64,000 nucleotides of DNA from ZC4RG29 sp964521255 (GCA_964521255.1 CAZFRM010000002.1:1-64000), one strand, 5' to 3'; shown: positions 15,756-25,243, numbered from the stretch's first letter. The notes: a model not told the origin generated them from the letters alone. Made by a program: numbers and translations.

Positions 15756-16724
15756 TCAATTCTTTTTATTTTTCTTTTCCTGTTTCTTGTAGTATCCCCT
15801 AAATAGAAAATGGTCTTTCATTGCCTCCATGTTTTCGTTAAACTTTGCTGTACCCTCTTCAATATTGATGAGGCTATGATATAATTTTGCAGACCACAGG
15901 GTATCAGAGATCAACATACCAGCAGTTCCCTTCCCTCTCTCAATCTCTTCGACCATAGAAGAAAGATCCTTCGTCAGACTCGCCGCATTTTGACTTGCTC
16001 TTTGAACCTCTTCCATAGAGTTCTTCAATGCCTTCACCATCAGCGTGTCTGTCATTAATGCGCCCGCCAATCCTTCACCCTGTTTTAACTTTTGGATAAG
16101 CTGATCCGCTTCCTTTGTAAACTTCTCTGTGTTTGTCCCGGCTTTTCGGATGGCGGTTACCGCCAGCCTGATATCGTGCGATACCAGGGTATCTGCCAAA
16201 AGATTCCACAAGCTATTGCTGCTGTTAAGCTTCCGCGTAATTTCCTTAAGATTATTGCTGATGATAGCAATGTTGTAATTGGTTGTATTCAGTGTTCTCA
16301 GCATTTCATCGGTTTCTATGGGTTTTCGTGATTGGATCAGGTCACCTTCCTGCACAGGGTCCGCATATCCATCTTCTGAATTAATATTAAGAAGTTTATT
16401 TCCCATCAGCCCATCCGTTGCAATAGAGGCAATTGCATTTTTACGAATGTACGGCCTCACTTTCTGGTCGATAATTAAAGTCACATAAATGGTGGAGTCA
16501 TTACGAATTTCAATGCGCTTTACGGTTCCGACATCAATACCCGAATACCTCACATTATTTCCGGCAACAAGTCCATTAATATTGGTAAAGCTGGCGTATA
16601 TCATAAAGGTAGATCCGAACATACTTCGGTTCTTGCCAATCAAATAAAGTGATAGAATAAGAAAAAATAGTCCCGCCAGTACAAACAGACCCAGCTTTAT
16701 TTTATCAACACCTTTCGTTTTCAT
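15756..16724 (-). CDS. mlaD: MlaD-type MCE-domain lipid transport protein
   Basis: The 322-residue protein has one N-terminal membrane helix (~10-30), then an MCE domain (~37-120) with the typical segment VRYSGIDVGTVKRIEI, and a long helical C-terminal region. MCE proteins of this kind carry phospholipids across the periplasm for an ABC transporter. It is 13 bp downstream of the ATPase gene and is the third gene of the mlaE-mlaF-mlaD operon. The C-terminal charged tail (KKQEKKNKKN) has no known role. Confidence 0.9.
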   Translation of the reverse strand: MKTKGVDKIKLGLFVLAGLFFLILSLYLIGKNRSMFGSTFMIYASFTNINGLVAGNNVRYSGIDVGTVKRIEIRNDSTIYVTLIIDQKVRPYIRKNAIASIATDGLMGNKLLNINSEDGYADPVQEGDLIQSRKPIETDEMLRTLNTTNYNIAIISNNLKEITRKLNSSNSLWNLLADTLVSHDIRLAVTAIRKAGTNTEKFTKEADQLIQKLKQGEGLAGALMTDTLMVKALKNSMEEVQRASQNAASLTKDLSSMVEEIERGKGTAGMLISDTLWSAKLYHSLINIEEGTAKFNENMEAMKDHFLFRGYYKKQEKKNKKN

Positions 16725-16736
16725 AGCTTTATTTAT

Positions 16737-17474
16737 CTAATCGAAAAACTCTTTAATCTTTGGATCATTTGAGTGATGAAGATTCTCAAATGTATCATGC
16801 GCATAACATCTTCCTTCAATTAGCATAACTACACGGTTCGCTGCAATATTGATGCAATTCAGGTCATGCGAGATAATCACTGACGATGCGTTATATTTCT
16901 TTTGGACGGTCAATATGAGGTGGCTGATTTCACGTGCTGTTATCGGATCAAGACCAGTAGTAGGTTCGTCATATAAAATGATTTCAGGCTGAAGGATAAG
17001 GGTTCTTGCCAATGCAATTCGCTTGCGCATACCGCCCGATAATTCAGCAGGCATCATATCAAGGGTATGTTCTAATCCGACATCCTGCAGCGCCTGATGA
17101 ACTGCCTGATCAGCCTTCTCTTGTGTCATGTCGCTCAGCCTGTGTCGCCGTAAAGGGAATTCCAGATTTTCTCTTACCGTCATAGAGTCATAGAGTGCAT
17201 TGCTTTGAAAAAGAAAGCCAACTTTTGCACGCATGCTGTCCATGGCATCCTGGTCATGGTAGGGTATCGGATCTCCCAATACTTCTATTGAACCTTGATC
17301 AGGTTTTATCAGGCCAATAATACATTTTATTAACACAGACTTTCCCGAACCTGACTTACCCAGTATAGCGATGTTCTCTCCCCTGTTAAGTTTTACAGTC
17401 AAACCGTTTAATACATGATTGTCACCAAATGATTTATACAAGTTATCGACCTTTATGACTTCATCTCTGTTCAT
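16737..17474 (-). CDS. mlaF: ABC transporter ATPase, MlaF type
   Basis: The 245-residue ATPase has a Walker A GKSGSGKS, signature LSGGMRKRIALAR, Walker B IILYDEPTTGLDP and a downstream H-loop (VIISHD). The GMRKR signature form is characteristic of the MlaF/Ttg2A group. It powers lipid movement with the MlaE-type permease encoded 9 bp upstream and the MCE protein encoded 13 bp downstream. Confidence 0.93.
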   Translation of the reverse strand: MNRDEVIKVDNLYKSFGDNHVLNGLTVKLNRGENIAILGKSGSGKSVLIKCIIGLIKPDQGSIEVLGDPIPYHDQDAMDSMRAKVGFLFQSNALYDSMTVRENLEFPLRRHRLSDMTQEKADQAVHQALQDVGLEHTLDMMPAELSGGMRKRIALARTLILQPEIILYDEPTTGLDPITAREISHLILTVQKKYNASSVIISHDLNCINIAANRVVMLIEGRCYAHDTFENLHHSNDPKIKEFFD

Positions 17475-17482
17475 TTTTGATT

Positions 17483-18256
17483 TCAGGTTAATCCTAACAG
17501 ATCGGTAATTTGAACAGCAATCAGATCAATAATAAATACCAGTAACGAAGCTACCACTACAGCGGAATTGGCTGACCGGCCAACTCCTTCCGTTCCCTTT
17601 CGTGAGTTATATCCTTTATAACAACCGATCGTACCGATGGCAAAACCGAAGAAAAAAGTTTTAATCAAAGACGGCACAACGTCACCAAAACTCAGGGAGT
17701 TGAAAACCTGCGACCAGTACAAACTCCAGCTAACCACTCCCTGAATGTTGGCTCCGAGATAGCCTCCATACAACGCAACGGCATTAGAAAGACTGGATAA
17801 CACGGGAAGCATAAAGGTGGCTGCCAGAATGCGTGTAACAATAAGATATTTGAATGGATTTGTTCCCGATACCTCCATCGCATCAATTTGTTCCGTTACT
17901 CTCATCGATCCCAGCTCCGCACCCATGCTCGATCCGATTTTTCCAGCGCATATGAGCGCCGTTATTACCGGTGAAATTTCACGGAGCAATGAGACAGCAA
18001 CCATGGAAGGCAACAATGACTCCGCTCCAAACTCAACCAATGTTGGTCTTGATTGTATGGTAAGCACCAGCCCCATAATAAAACCTGTAATAGCCACCAA
18101 CGGAAGTGACTTATACCCTATTAAAAAGCATTGACGAATGAATTCTTCTATTTCCTGGCGGGGTTTTACAATTTCCCTGAAAAAACGCCCGGTGAAATGT
18201 GCGATATCACCTACCTCCTGGATGAATGCTTTGTTGATAAATGCTATTCTCTTCAC
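17483..18256 (-). CDS. mlaE: ABC transporter permease, MlaE type
   Basis: The 257-residue membrane protein has five to six helices and the family signature GAELGSMRVTEQIDAMEVSG. It is the permease of the Mla lipid transporter. The start is a GTG; the nearest upstream ATG is out of frame. The operon promoter ~65 bp upstream carries an FNR-type site, which links outer-membrane lipid upkeep to the same control as the oxidase. Confidence 0.93.
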   Translation of the reverse strand: MKRIAFINKAFIQEVGDIAHFTGRFFREIVKPRQEIEEFIRQCFLIGYKSLPLVAITGFIMGLVLTIQSRPTLVEFGAESLLPSMVAVSLLREISPVITALICAGKIGSSMGAELGSMRVTEQIDAMEVSGTNPFKYLIVTRILAATFMLPVLSSLSNAVALYGGYLGANIQGVVSWSLYWSQVFNSLSFGDVVPSLIKTFFFGFAIGTIGCYKGYNSRKGTEGVGRSANSAVVVASLLVFIIDLIAVQITDLLGLT

Positions 18257-18325
18257 AGTAATTTCCTGTTTGGATCATTTTTATTCACTCTGTATCGCGT
18301 AAATTCTTTCGGGGAAGTTCTCTAA

Positions 18326-18391
18326 TAAACTTAGAACTAAACGATTGGGTATAACATGACAGAAATCAGAAAATTGAACTGAGATTTATCA
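18326..18391 (-). promoter_or_regulatory. mla operon promoter with FNR-type box
   Basis: TGAC-AGAA-ATCA is at 18357-18368, 29.5 bp from the -7 box TAAGTTTA (18333-18326 on the minus strand). A weaker copy, TGAG-ATTT-ATCA, lies at 18380-18391, 23 bp further upstream. Confidence 0.65.
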
Positions 18392-18479
18392 AGGAATAAG
18401 GAATTTATGGTAGTGTCATGTCAACGTTAAACTGATGGATATAAACGAGAAGATCACAGATAACTGATCACGGATCACA

Positions 18480-18555
18480 GTAGTGCCATGTCACAATAAA
18501 GTTTCATGTCTCCTACGCAGCCCCTAACCCCTAAAGGGGCATTCCTGCGCGCTAT
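18480..18555 (+). repeat. Dispersed intergenic repeat B, copy 2
   Basis: This is the partner of 10040-10116. The rest of the 432-bp gap between mlaE and the next usp holds the two promoters and a stretch with repeated GATCACAG/GATCACGG units (18452-18480) of unknown meaning. Confidence 0.75.
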
Positions 18556-18612
18556 TTACCCAAAGGAACAAAGCACATATTGATAACTATGAGGTATATC
18601 AGTAGTCGGCCC

Positions 18613-18654
18613 TGATTTTAATCAGTACGAATAACGGTGAATAAAGTCATCTTG
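18613..18654 (+). promoter_or_regulatory. FNR-type site upstream of usp (18689)
   Basis: The perfect inverted repeat CTGATTTTAATCAG has its core at 18613-18624. The -7 box is poor here (TCATCTTG at 18647-18654). A weaker second site TGAA-TAAA-GTCA lies at 18638-18649. Confidence 0.5.
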
Positions 18655-18688
18655 TTTACAGATCATTCCTTCATACAAAATTTAAAAT

Positions 18689-19519
18689 ATGAAAATTCTC
18701 ATACCGACCGACTTTTCGGAATTATCCAGGGTGGCAGTATCATACGCTATCAGATTGGCTGAAAAATTGGATGCAGAAGTTGTCTTGATGGCAGTCGTCA
18801 ATAACAATTCATATTCACGTGCTTCAATTCATTGGAAGAAACTGGAAGATGAAATGATAAACATTGCCCGGCAGGATGGCGGACAGTTACTGGCGGAAAT
18901 CAAGGCAGAAACAGGAGATCGTATTAATATCTCTTTTGAGTACATCGTCGGATTTCCGGTGAGCGATGTGATTGAAAATTTTGTGATTCATAATGGAATT
19001 GATATGATCGTGATGGGTACTAAAGGGGCTACTGGTTTAAAGAAAGTGATGATGGGTAGCAATGCAACGGCTGTCATCAATAGGAGTAGTGTTCCGGTAA
19101 TTGCTGTGCCTGGCGAAACTGAATTTAAAAAGATCGAAAAAATTGTTTACGCCACTGATTTGGAAAATATCCACGAAGAAATAAAAACGCTCACGATGTT
19201 TGCCGGACTTCTTGATGCAGAAATAGTGGTCCTTCATGTTATTCCATCTGATTCTGCAAAGCAAATCGACAGCAACAAAATGGTTACCGATCTTATAACC
19301 GAGGGAAAATATCCGAAGATTACTTTCCATGTTTCAAAGAATGACTACACTGCAGATGAAGTAGATTCATTTGTCGTTGCACACAAAGCCGATATGCTGG
19401 CAATGTTTACACACAAACTGGATTTTTACGAAAAGTTGTTCGGAAAAAGTGTCACCCGTCAATTGGCATTCCACGCGCAGGTACCCCTGTTAACCTTCAA
19501 TAAAACGACTATCCTGTAA
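18689..19519 (+). CDS. Universal stress protein, two tandem Usp domains
   Basis: The 276-residue protein starts MKILIPTDFSE. The first domain is complete, with IDMIVMGTKGATG and MGSNATAVINRS as the nucleotide loop. The second domain is more diverged (ADMLAMFTHK) and lacks a clear loop. It stands alone between the mla operon and ppsA and has an FNR-type site 65-76 bp upstream of the start codon. Confidence 0.88.
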   Translation: MKILIPTDFSELSRVAVSYAIRLAEKLDAEVVLMAVVNNNSYSRASIHWKKLEDEMINIARQDGGQLLAEIKAETGDRINISFEYIVGFPVSDVIENFVIHNGIDMIVMGTKGATGLKKVMMGSNATAVINRSSVPVIAVPGETEFKKIEKIVYATDLENIHEEIKTLTMFAGLLDAEIVVLHVIPSDSAKQIDSNKMVTDLITEGKYPKITFHVSKNDYTADEVDSFVVAHKADMLAMFTHKLDFYEKLFGKSVTRQLAFHAQVPLLTFNKTTIL

Positions 19520-19634
19520 ATGGATCTTGCAGCCTTCGGTTTTGAGAATCATTGAAAGTAATGTCAGCAAAACAATTTTACGAATCGCGAACAAACAAAA
19601 TCATTCCAAAAAATTATTGACCCTATAACCACCT

Positions 19635-22037
19635 CTATCCTACACAATAGTCAAAATTATGGTGAAGCATCTTTTCAGCCGCGGCAATATTTTCTATGCC
19701 GCGAATTAAGGCATCAGGATTAAACGAGATGGAATCAATTCCATATTGTACCAGGAAACTGGCAAAGTTATAGTTGTCGCTCGGCGCCTGGCCGCACAAA
19801 CCAACCTTGGCGCCTACCTCATGCGCCGCTTCAATCAGGCGACGAATTTGTATGAGTACCGCTTCATTACTTTCATCGAACAAGTTGCTGACAATTGCCG
19901 AGTCACGATCAAGGCCTAAGGTAAGTTGTGTAAGGTCATTCGATCCGATGGAGAAACCATCGAACAATTTTGCAAATTGTTTCGCTAACAAAATGTTGCT
20001 GGGAATTTCCGCCATTACATAAACTTCCAGGTTATTTTTACCCCGTTGCAAACCAAATGCTGCCATTGTTTCAAGAACTTTTTTACCTTCTTCAATCGTT
20101 CGGCAGAATGGAATCATTACCTTGACGTTCTTCAATCCCATTTCATCACGTACTTTACAAATGGCTTTACACTCCAGGCCGAATCCGTCACGATACCGTT
20201 CATTGTAATAACGACTTGCACCCCGAAAGCCCAGCATAGGATTTTCTTCTTCAGGTTCAAATAATTTTCCACCCAACAGTTTGGCATATTCATTGGTTTT
20301 GAAATCACTCATCCGCACGATCACGTCCTTAGGGTAAAAAGCTGCCGCTACAAGCGCTATCGAATCAGCAAGCGTATCAATAAAAAATTGTTTCTTATCA
20401 AGGTAATGACGCGTCAGTGCTTCAATTTGTTTTTTTTCTGAGTTGTCAGGAAGTTCATTGAATTTTACAAGGGCCATAGGATGTATCTGCAGACTGTTGG
20501 TGATCATAAATTCCATGCGCAGAAGACCCACACCTTCATTTGGATACGACGCATACAAGAGCGCCTTCATAGGATCGGCAAGAATAAGCATCGGTTGGGT
20601 ATGTGTTGACTGGATTTTAGCTAAATGGATTTCCTTAACATCCCACTTCAGCTTTCCATCGTACACATTCCCTTCGTCACCACTTGCACAGGATACCGTT
20701 ATCATCTGACCATCCGTCAATTTTTCCGTTGCATTCAGCGTACCGACAACCGCCGGTATTCCCAATTCACGGGCAACGATGGAAGCATGACTTGTGCGTC
20801 CTCCTTTGTTTGTGACGATGCAGATTGCTTTTCGCAACAGAGCATTCCAATCCGGATTTGTGATGTCGGCAACAATAATATCACCTGACTGTACCTTACT
20901 ACTATCGGCGAGAGACTTTACAATACATACTTTTCCACTAACAACAGAACGCCCTACTGCTTTACCGCTTAAGAGAGGAGGTGAACTTGCCTGAAGACTG
21001 TACTCTTTGAGTACTAATTCTTTTTCGCGGGCGTGAACCGTTTCAGGCCTGGCCTGTACAATAAACAATTGGCCTGTGATACCGTCTTTAGCCCATTCAA
21101 TATCCATTGGCATCTGGTAATATTTCTCAATGTTATTACACCATTCACCTAATTGCCGCACTTCATCATCACTCAGAACAAATTGGTTGCGAAGCGATAC
21201 AGGCGTTTCCTGCCATTGTGTATTTTTATTGTCCTGGCTTCCGTATACCAGCATTTGCTCTTTGCTACCAAGCCGCTTATACACCAAACCATTCATTTTG
21301 TTTTCCAGCGCCGGCTTAAAGAGATAAAATTCATCTACATTCACTGCGCCCTGCACTACACTTTCACCAAGCCCCCATGCGCCGGTAAGGTAGATCAGGT
21401 TTTCATTTCCATTCTCAGGCTCAATTGTAAAGGCCACACCAGCGCTGCCCTTGTCGGAACGCACCATACATTGCACACCAACGGACAAGGCCACCTGTTC
21501 TTCAGAAAATTTATTATCAATACGATATTTAATGGCGCGATCATTATAGAGTGAGGCGTAGCATCGTTTAATCGCCAGCAAAACTTCATCACTGCCGATA
21601 ACATTTAAAAAGGAATCGTGCTGGCCTGCAAAACTTGCGGATGGTGAGTCTTCCGCAGTGGCACTGCTGCGAACGGCAACTGAAGTATTGAGACTGTTCT
21701 TTTCAATAAGGCGATTGTACGCTTTCGAAATTGAATTTTTTAATGCTTCGGGAAAATCGGCCAGCATAATAAGTTCGCGACTTTGCTTACCAACTTCTGA
21801 AAGACCTTCAAGTGTTTCGCGGTTTAGTTTTTTAAGTATTTGTTGAATTTGTTCATCCAGTTTATTGAATGAAAGAAATTGATTGAAAGCATCAACTGTA
21901 ACTGCAAATCCTCCGGGAACTGCAATACCAAGGGGCAATAAATGGTGAATCATCTCACCCAGCGACGCGTTCTTTCCGCCAACACGGGGAAGATCTTTCA
22001 TCGTTATTTGCTCAAAAGGTAAAATCAGCGTTTTCAT
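19635..22037 (-). CDS. ppsA: Phosphoenolpyruvate synthase (pyruvate, water dikinase)
   Basis: The 800-residue protein has the usual PpsA length. The N-terminal ATP-grasp domain starts near VGGKNASLGEM. The swivelling phosphohistidine domain has GGRTSHASIVARE (around residue 415-420). The C-terminal PEP/pyruvate TIM barrel has GSNDLTQLTLG and the catalytic CGQAPS near the end. It converts pyruvate and ATP to PEP, AMP and phosphate in gluconeogenesis. The promoter has two FNR-type sites and a perfect TAGATTTG -7 box. Confidence 0.95.
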   Translation of the reverse strand: MKTLILPFEQITMKDLPRVGGKNASLGEMIHHLLPLGIAVPGGFAVTVDAFNQFLSFNKLDEQIQQILKKLNRETLEGLSEVGKQSRELIMLADFPEALKNSISKAYNRLIEKNSLNTSVAVRSSATAEDSPSASFAGQHDSFLNVIGSDEVLLAIKRCYASLYNDRAIKYRIDNKFSEEQVALSVGVQCMVRSDKGSAGVAFTIEPENGNENLIYLTGAWGLGESVVQGAVNVDEFYLFKPALENKMNGLVYKRLGSKEQMLVYGSQDNKNTQWQETPVSLRNQFVLSDDEVRQLGEWCNNIEKYYQMPMDIEWAKDGITGQLFIVQARPETVHAREKELVLKEYSLQASSPPLLSGKAVGRSVVSGKVCIVKSLADSSKVQSGDIIVADITNPDWNALLRKAICIVTNKGGRTSHASIVARELGIPAVVGTLNATEKLTDGQMITVSCASGDEGNVYDGKLKWDVKEIHLAKIQSTHTQPMLILADPMKALLYASYPNEGVGLLRMEFMITNSLQIHPMALVKFNELPDNSEKKQIEALTRHYLDKKQFFIDTLADSIALVAAAFYPKDVIVRMSDFKTNEYAKLLGGKLFEPEEENPMLGFRGASRYYNERYRDGFGLECKAICKVRDEMGLKNVKVMIPFCRTIEEGKKVLETMAAFGLQRGKNNLEVYVMAEIPSNILLAKQFAKLFDGFSIGSNDLTQLTLGLDRDSAIVSNLFDESNEAVLIQIRRLIEAAHEVGAKVGLCGQAPSDNYNFASFLVQYGIDSISFNPDALIRGIENIAAAEKMLHHNFDYCVG

Positions 22038-22059
22038 TTCTTTATTTATCAGTACAGAA

Positions 22060-22124
22060 CAAATCTATGTTCCTCCGGAATAAATTACGTTGATTGCCCT
22101 CAGCTTAAAGGGTGATTAAAGTCA
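22060..22124 (-). promoter_or_regulatory. ppsA promoter with two tandem FNR-type boxes
   Basis: The distal site TGAT-TAAA-GTCA is at 22113-22124 and the proximal site TGAT-TGCC-CTCA at 22091-22102, centred 22 bp apart. The -7 box TAGATTTG at 22067-22060 (minus) is 29.5 bp from the proximal centre. Confidence 0.7.
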
Positions 22125-22148
22125 GTATTTTGATACTACTAACATACA

Positions 22149-22290
22149 TTCCCGCAGATCATCGCAGATTGAAAATACCGCAGAAAAATCCGCAGAAAAA
22201 CCTTCAGCGCAAATCTGCGTGCATTCGATCCGCGAATTCTGCGGGAAAAGAGTGGGATAGACTTTTTTCGGTGATCTGCGAAAGAAAAGT
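22149..22290. repeat. CGCAGA-rich inverted repeat between ppsA and VIT1 gene
   Basis: TTCCCGCAGA at 22149-22158 pairs with TCTGCGGGAA at 22238-22247. Four further CGCAGA/TCTGCG units lie between and after them. It could form a ~100-nt stem-loop. The short frame across it looks non-coding. Confidence 0.5.
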
Positions 22291-22304
22291 TTGAATTAAA
22301 CCCG

Positions 22305-23048
22305 CTACATTAATAACCTTTCAAGAACATCTCCCAACAGGTAGGCGACCGAGGCTGCTGCAGTTCCTAATACCAACGTCTCGCCTATGCTCCTGAGCAA
22401 ACTTATTTTTGTTACATAGGTTTTAATATAACCAATGAAAATAAACGTGAGCGACGTTGCCGCTGCTGATAATATAAAAGGATCAATGTTTAATTTTCCC
22501 GTATATGTCATTACGTAAGCAATAAGGGGAATCGCTCCGGCAATAATAAATGCAGCAAGTGTTGCCAGGCCGGATTTTACCGGTGACTTCTTCTCAAGAG
22601 TCAATCCTAATTCATCTTTCATCATGGTGTCCAGCCAGACATTTTTATTGGAAGTGATACGATTGACGACCATCTCAAGTTCGTGCCCTTTGAAGCCCTT
22701 GTTACGAAAAATTTCTTCAATCTCTTGTCGTTCACTCTCCGGAATATTTTCAATCTCCCATTGCTCAATCTGCAAATGCTTATTATAATTATCCTGCTCT
22801 GACTTCCTGGAGAGGTAGCTGCCAATGGACATTGAAAGACCATCAGCAAAAAGATTCGCCAGTCCCAGAATAAGTACTATCGATATGCTTAGATCCGCAC
22901 CCGCAGAACCGGCGACAACAGCAAAAGTTGTCACAATCCCATCAATAGATCCGTAAACAATTTCAGGAAGGTAAGTTTCAAATCGCCTGATCCATGCGGC
23001 TTCACTGTGAAGTGAGGCTTCCGGTATAAATGCTTTGCTATTTTTCAT
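22305..23048 (-). CDS. VIT1/CCC1-family metal transporter
   Basis: The 247-residue membrane protein has the family start IVYGSIDGIVTTFAVVAGS in helix 1, then LGLANLFADGLSMSIGSYLS in helix 2. A cytoplasmic acidic/helical segment (~85-135), which in this family binds Fe or Mn, follows, and three C-terminal helices complete it. Such proteins move Fe2+ or Mn2+ out of the cytoplasm. It is divergent from a usp gene, and each has its own pair of FNR-type sites in the shared spacer. Confidence 0.87.
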   Translation of the reverse strand: MKNSKAFIPEASLHSEAAWIRRFETYLPEIVYGSIDGIVTTFAVVAGSAGADLSISIVLILGLANLFADGLSMSIGSYLSRKSEQDNYNKHLQIEQWEIENIPESERQEIEEIFRNKGFKGHELEMVVNRITSNKNVWLDTMMKDELGLTLEKKSPVKSGLATLAAFIIAGAIPLIAYVMTYTGKLNIDPFILSAAATSLTFIFIGYIKTYVTKISLLRSIGETLVLGTAAASVAYLLGDVLERLLM

Positions 23049-23064
23049 GACAATGATCTCAATA

Positions 23065-23129
23065 TAAGATTAGACTAATTTATCATCAGCAAAGGTGATC
23101 ATTATCATTTTTAAACCTGATGAACTTCA
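23065..23129 (-). promoter_or_regulatory. VIT1 gene promoter with FNR-type boxes
   Basis: TGAT-CATT-ATCA (23096-23107) is followed upstream by a weaker TGAT-GAAC-TTCA (23118-23129), 22 bp apart. The -7 box TAATCTTA lies at 23072-23065 (minus), 29.5 bp from the near centre. Confidence 0.58.
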
Positions 23130-23164
23130 AATGAATTTTAATCAATCACCACCAACTTTAAACC

Positions 23165-23229
23165 TGACATAAATCATTTTTTCCTTTGAGAATCATCAAT
23201 GGGTATATTAAGATGGCTGGGTATTTTTA
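23165..23229 (+). promoter_or_regulatory. usp (23250) promoter with FNR-type boxes
   Basis: TGAC-ATAA-ATCA (23165-23176) and TGAG-AATC-ATCA (23187-23198) are centred 22 bp apart. The -7 box TATTTTTA is at 23222-23229, 29.5 bp from the proximal centre. The predicted start near 23234 excludes translation from the upstream ATG at 23199. Confidence 0.65.
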
Positions 23230-23249
23230 ACGAACAAATCATTATCGCC

Positions 23250-24107
23250 ATGAAAAAAATATTAGTCCCATGCGATTTTTCAAAACCGGCCATTAATGCG
23301 TTCCGGTTTGCATTAGATGTTGCAGCCAAGTCCCACGGAAGTGTTCATTTACTCAACGTCATTGAACTTCCGGTTCTATACGATACAGTGCTTATGCCCA
23401 CTCAGTCATTCCAGGAACAGCTATTAAATGAGATGACAGAAAAGACTGAAACAGAGTTCGATAAACTCATTAAAAAATATCCGGTCGAAGGTGTAAAAGT
23501 GTCATCTGATATCGAGACAGGTCCGACTTCAAAAATAATTCTCGAGTACGCTGACGAGCATCACATAGATATTATCATTATGGGGTCTCATGGCGCCAGC
23601 GGCTTTACAGAATTTTTCATTGGTTCCAACGCGGAGAAAATTGTCCGCGCTTCAACGGTTCCTGTACTGGTATTGAAGGAATATTTTAAAGGACCTGTGA
23701 AAAATATTGTCTTCCCTAACACATTGGATACTGAAAATCAGGAAGAACTGGTGATGAAAGTAAAAGCCCTGCAAAATTTCTTCAACGCTACACTACACAT
23801 TGTACGGATTAATACGCCTTTCAACTTTACTTCCGACAGCGTTACCCATGAACGGCTGAATGCCTTTGCCAAACGCTTCATGTTAAAGAACTATACCACT
23901 AATGTTTTTAGTCATCCCACGGAAGAAGAAGGCATTACCAACTTTACCCAGATGATTAAAGGAGATATGATCGCAATGGGCACACACGGACGAAAAGGTA
24001 TTTCTCATCTCATTCTTGGAAGCCTGGCGGAAGACGTGGTGAATCATACGGGAAGTATCATCTGGACATATGCCCTGAAAAATGAAACTGTGCTTTTTAG
24101 TATGTGA
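23250..24107 (+). CDS. Universal stress protein, two tandem Usp domains
   Basis: The 285-residue protein starts MKKILVPCDFSKPA. Domain 1 has IDIIIMGSHGASG and an FIGSNAEKIVR loop; domain 2 has GDMIAMGTHGRKG and ILGSLAEDVVNH, so both nucleotide loops look intact. It is the closest relative in the window of the protein at 13230-14087. An ATG 51 bp upstream is in frame, but it lies before the predicted transcription start and adds residues unlike the family, so 23250 is chosen. Confidence 0.9.
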   Translation: MKKILVPCDFSKPAINAFRFALDVAAKSHGSVHLLNVIELPVLYDTVLMPTQSFQEQLLNEMTEKTETEFDKLIKKYPVEGVKVSSDIETGPTSKIILEYADEHHIDIIIMGSHGASGFTEFFIGSNAEKIVRASTVPVLVLKEYFKGPVKNIVFPNTLDTENQEELVMKVKALQNFFNATLHIVRINTPFNFTSDSVTHERLNAFAKRFMLKNYTTNVFSHPTEEEGITNFTQMIKGDMIAMGTHGRKGISHLILGSLAEDVVNHTGSIIWTYALKNETVLFSM

Positions 24108-24206
24108 TTGCTCATGCTAAGCCTATAGCGTTATAATTTTTTATCAACATGGCAATCTAAAATGGCGTTAGTAAAAAACTGAAGACGGAACAATAAATTA
24201 AAAACT

Positions 24207-25241
24207 ATGCTACCAAAGACTATGAAAGCTGCGGTGGTGCGCGAGTTTAAGAAACCTCTCACCATAGAAGAAATGCCCGTAAAAAGGCCGGGCAGAAACG
24301 AAATTCTTGTAAAGGTCATTGCTTCAGGCGTATGCCACACCGATCTGCACGCAGCGGATGGCGACTGGCCGGTGAAACCAAAGTTGCCTCTGATACCTGG
24401 TCATGAAGGCCTGGGGTATGTCGCAGCCTTAGGCGAAGGGGTAAATTATATTAAGGAAGGTGACATAGTAGGGGTACCGTGGCTGTATAGCGCCTGCGGT
24501 CATTGTGAGCATTGCCTCACAGGATGGGAAACACTTTGTGAACAACAACAAAATGAAGGTTATAGTGTAGATGGCGGTTATGCTGAATACGTAATTGCTG
24601 ATGCGCGTTATGTCGCTCACCTCCCTTCAAAAATAAATTTCACTCAAATGGCTCCTATTTTATGTGCAGGTGTCACCGTCTATAAAGGATTAAAAGAAAC
24701 GGAAGTAAAGCCAGGTCAATGGGTAGCGATCTCCGGCATTGGTGGTCTTGGCCATGTGGCTGTCCAGTATGCTAAAGCGATGGGTATGCATGTAGCTGCC
24801 ATTGATATTGCTGATGACAAATTAGATTTAGCAAGAAAACTCGGTGCTGAGCTTACCGTCAACGCAAAACTACACGACCCCGGAGAATACTTAAAAAAAG
24901 AAACCGGCGGAATGCATGGCGTTTTGGTTACCGCTGTTTCAACGTCAGCTTTTAAGCAAGGGCTATCCATGTTACGACGAAAAGGCACTCTTGCCCTTAC
25001 CGGATTACCACCCGGAAGTTTTGACCTTCCCATATTTGAAACTGTTCTTAACCGATATACTATTCGCGGCTCAATAGTAGGCACAAGAAAAGATCTTCAG
25101 GAAGCTATCGAGTTTGCCCTGGAAGAAAAAGTGAAAACAACCGTTCACGCTGCAAAGCTGGAAGACATTAATAAAATCTTCAGTGAAATGAAGGAAGGAA
25201 AAATTGAAGGTCGTATGGTGATGGAAATCGCCAGCCCTTAA
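24207..25241 (+). CDS. adhP: Zinc-dependent alcohol dehydrogenase (AdhP type)
   Basis: The 344-residue medium-chain dehydrogenase has catalytic zinc ligands C43 and H66 in the GVCHTDLHAADG and GHEGLG regions. Structural zinc cysteines are in CGHCEHC and a C seven residues later (~97-111). The NAD-binding Rossmann motif is GIGGLGHVAVQYAKAMG. It interconverts alcohols and aldehydes with NAD(H), fitting fermentative metabolism. No FNR-type site was found upstream; the 100-bp spacer to the usp gene has no evident terminator, so cotranscription is possible. An alternative start is the ATG at 24222. Confidence 0.92.
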   Translation: MLPKTMKAAVVREFKKPLTIEEMPVKRPGRNEILVKVIASGVCHTDLHAADGDWPVKPKLPLIPGHEGLGYVAALGEGVNYIKEGDIVGVPWLYSACGHCEHCLTGWETLCEQQQNEGYSVDGGYAEYVIADARYVAHLPSKINFTQMAPILCAGVTVYKGLKETEVKPGQWVAISGIGGLGHVAVQYAKAMGMHVAAIDIADDKLDLARKLGAELTVNAKLHDPGEYLKKETGGMHGVLVTAVSTSAFKQGLSMLRRKGTLALTGLPPGSFDLPIFETVLNRYTIRGSIVGTRKDLQEAIEFALEEKVKTTVHAAKLEDINKIFSEMKEGKIEGRMVMEIASP

Positions 25242-25243
25242 GT

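Noticed and set aside
22112..22294. 60-residue plus-strand frame
   Set aside because: It runs through the CGCAGA inverted repeat and has a composition unlike protein; I regard it as non-coding.
23199..23249. N-terminal extension of the usp gene at 23250
   Set aside because: It lies upstream of the predicted transcription start and does not resemble the paralogues, which start at MKK/MKT.
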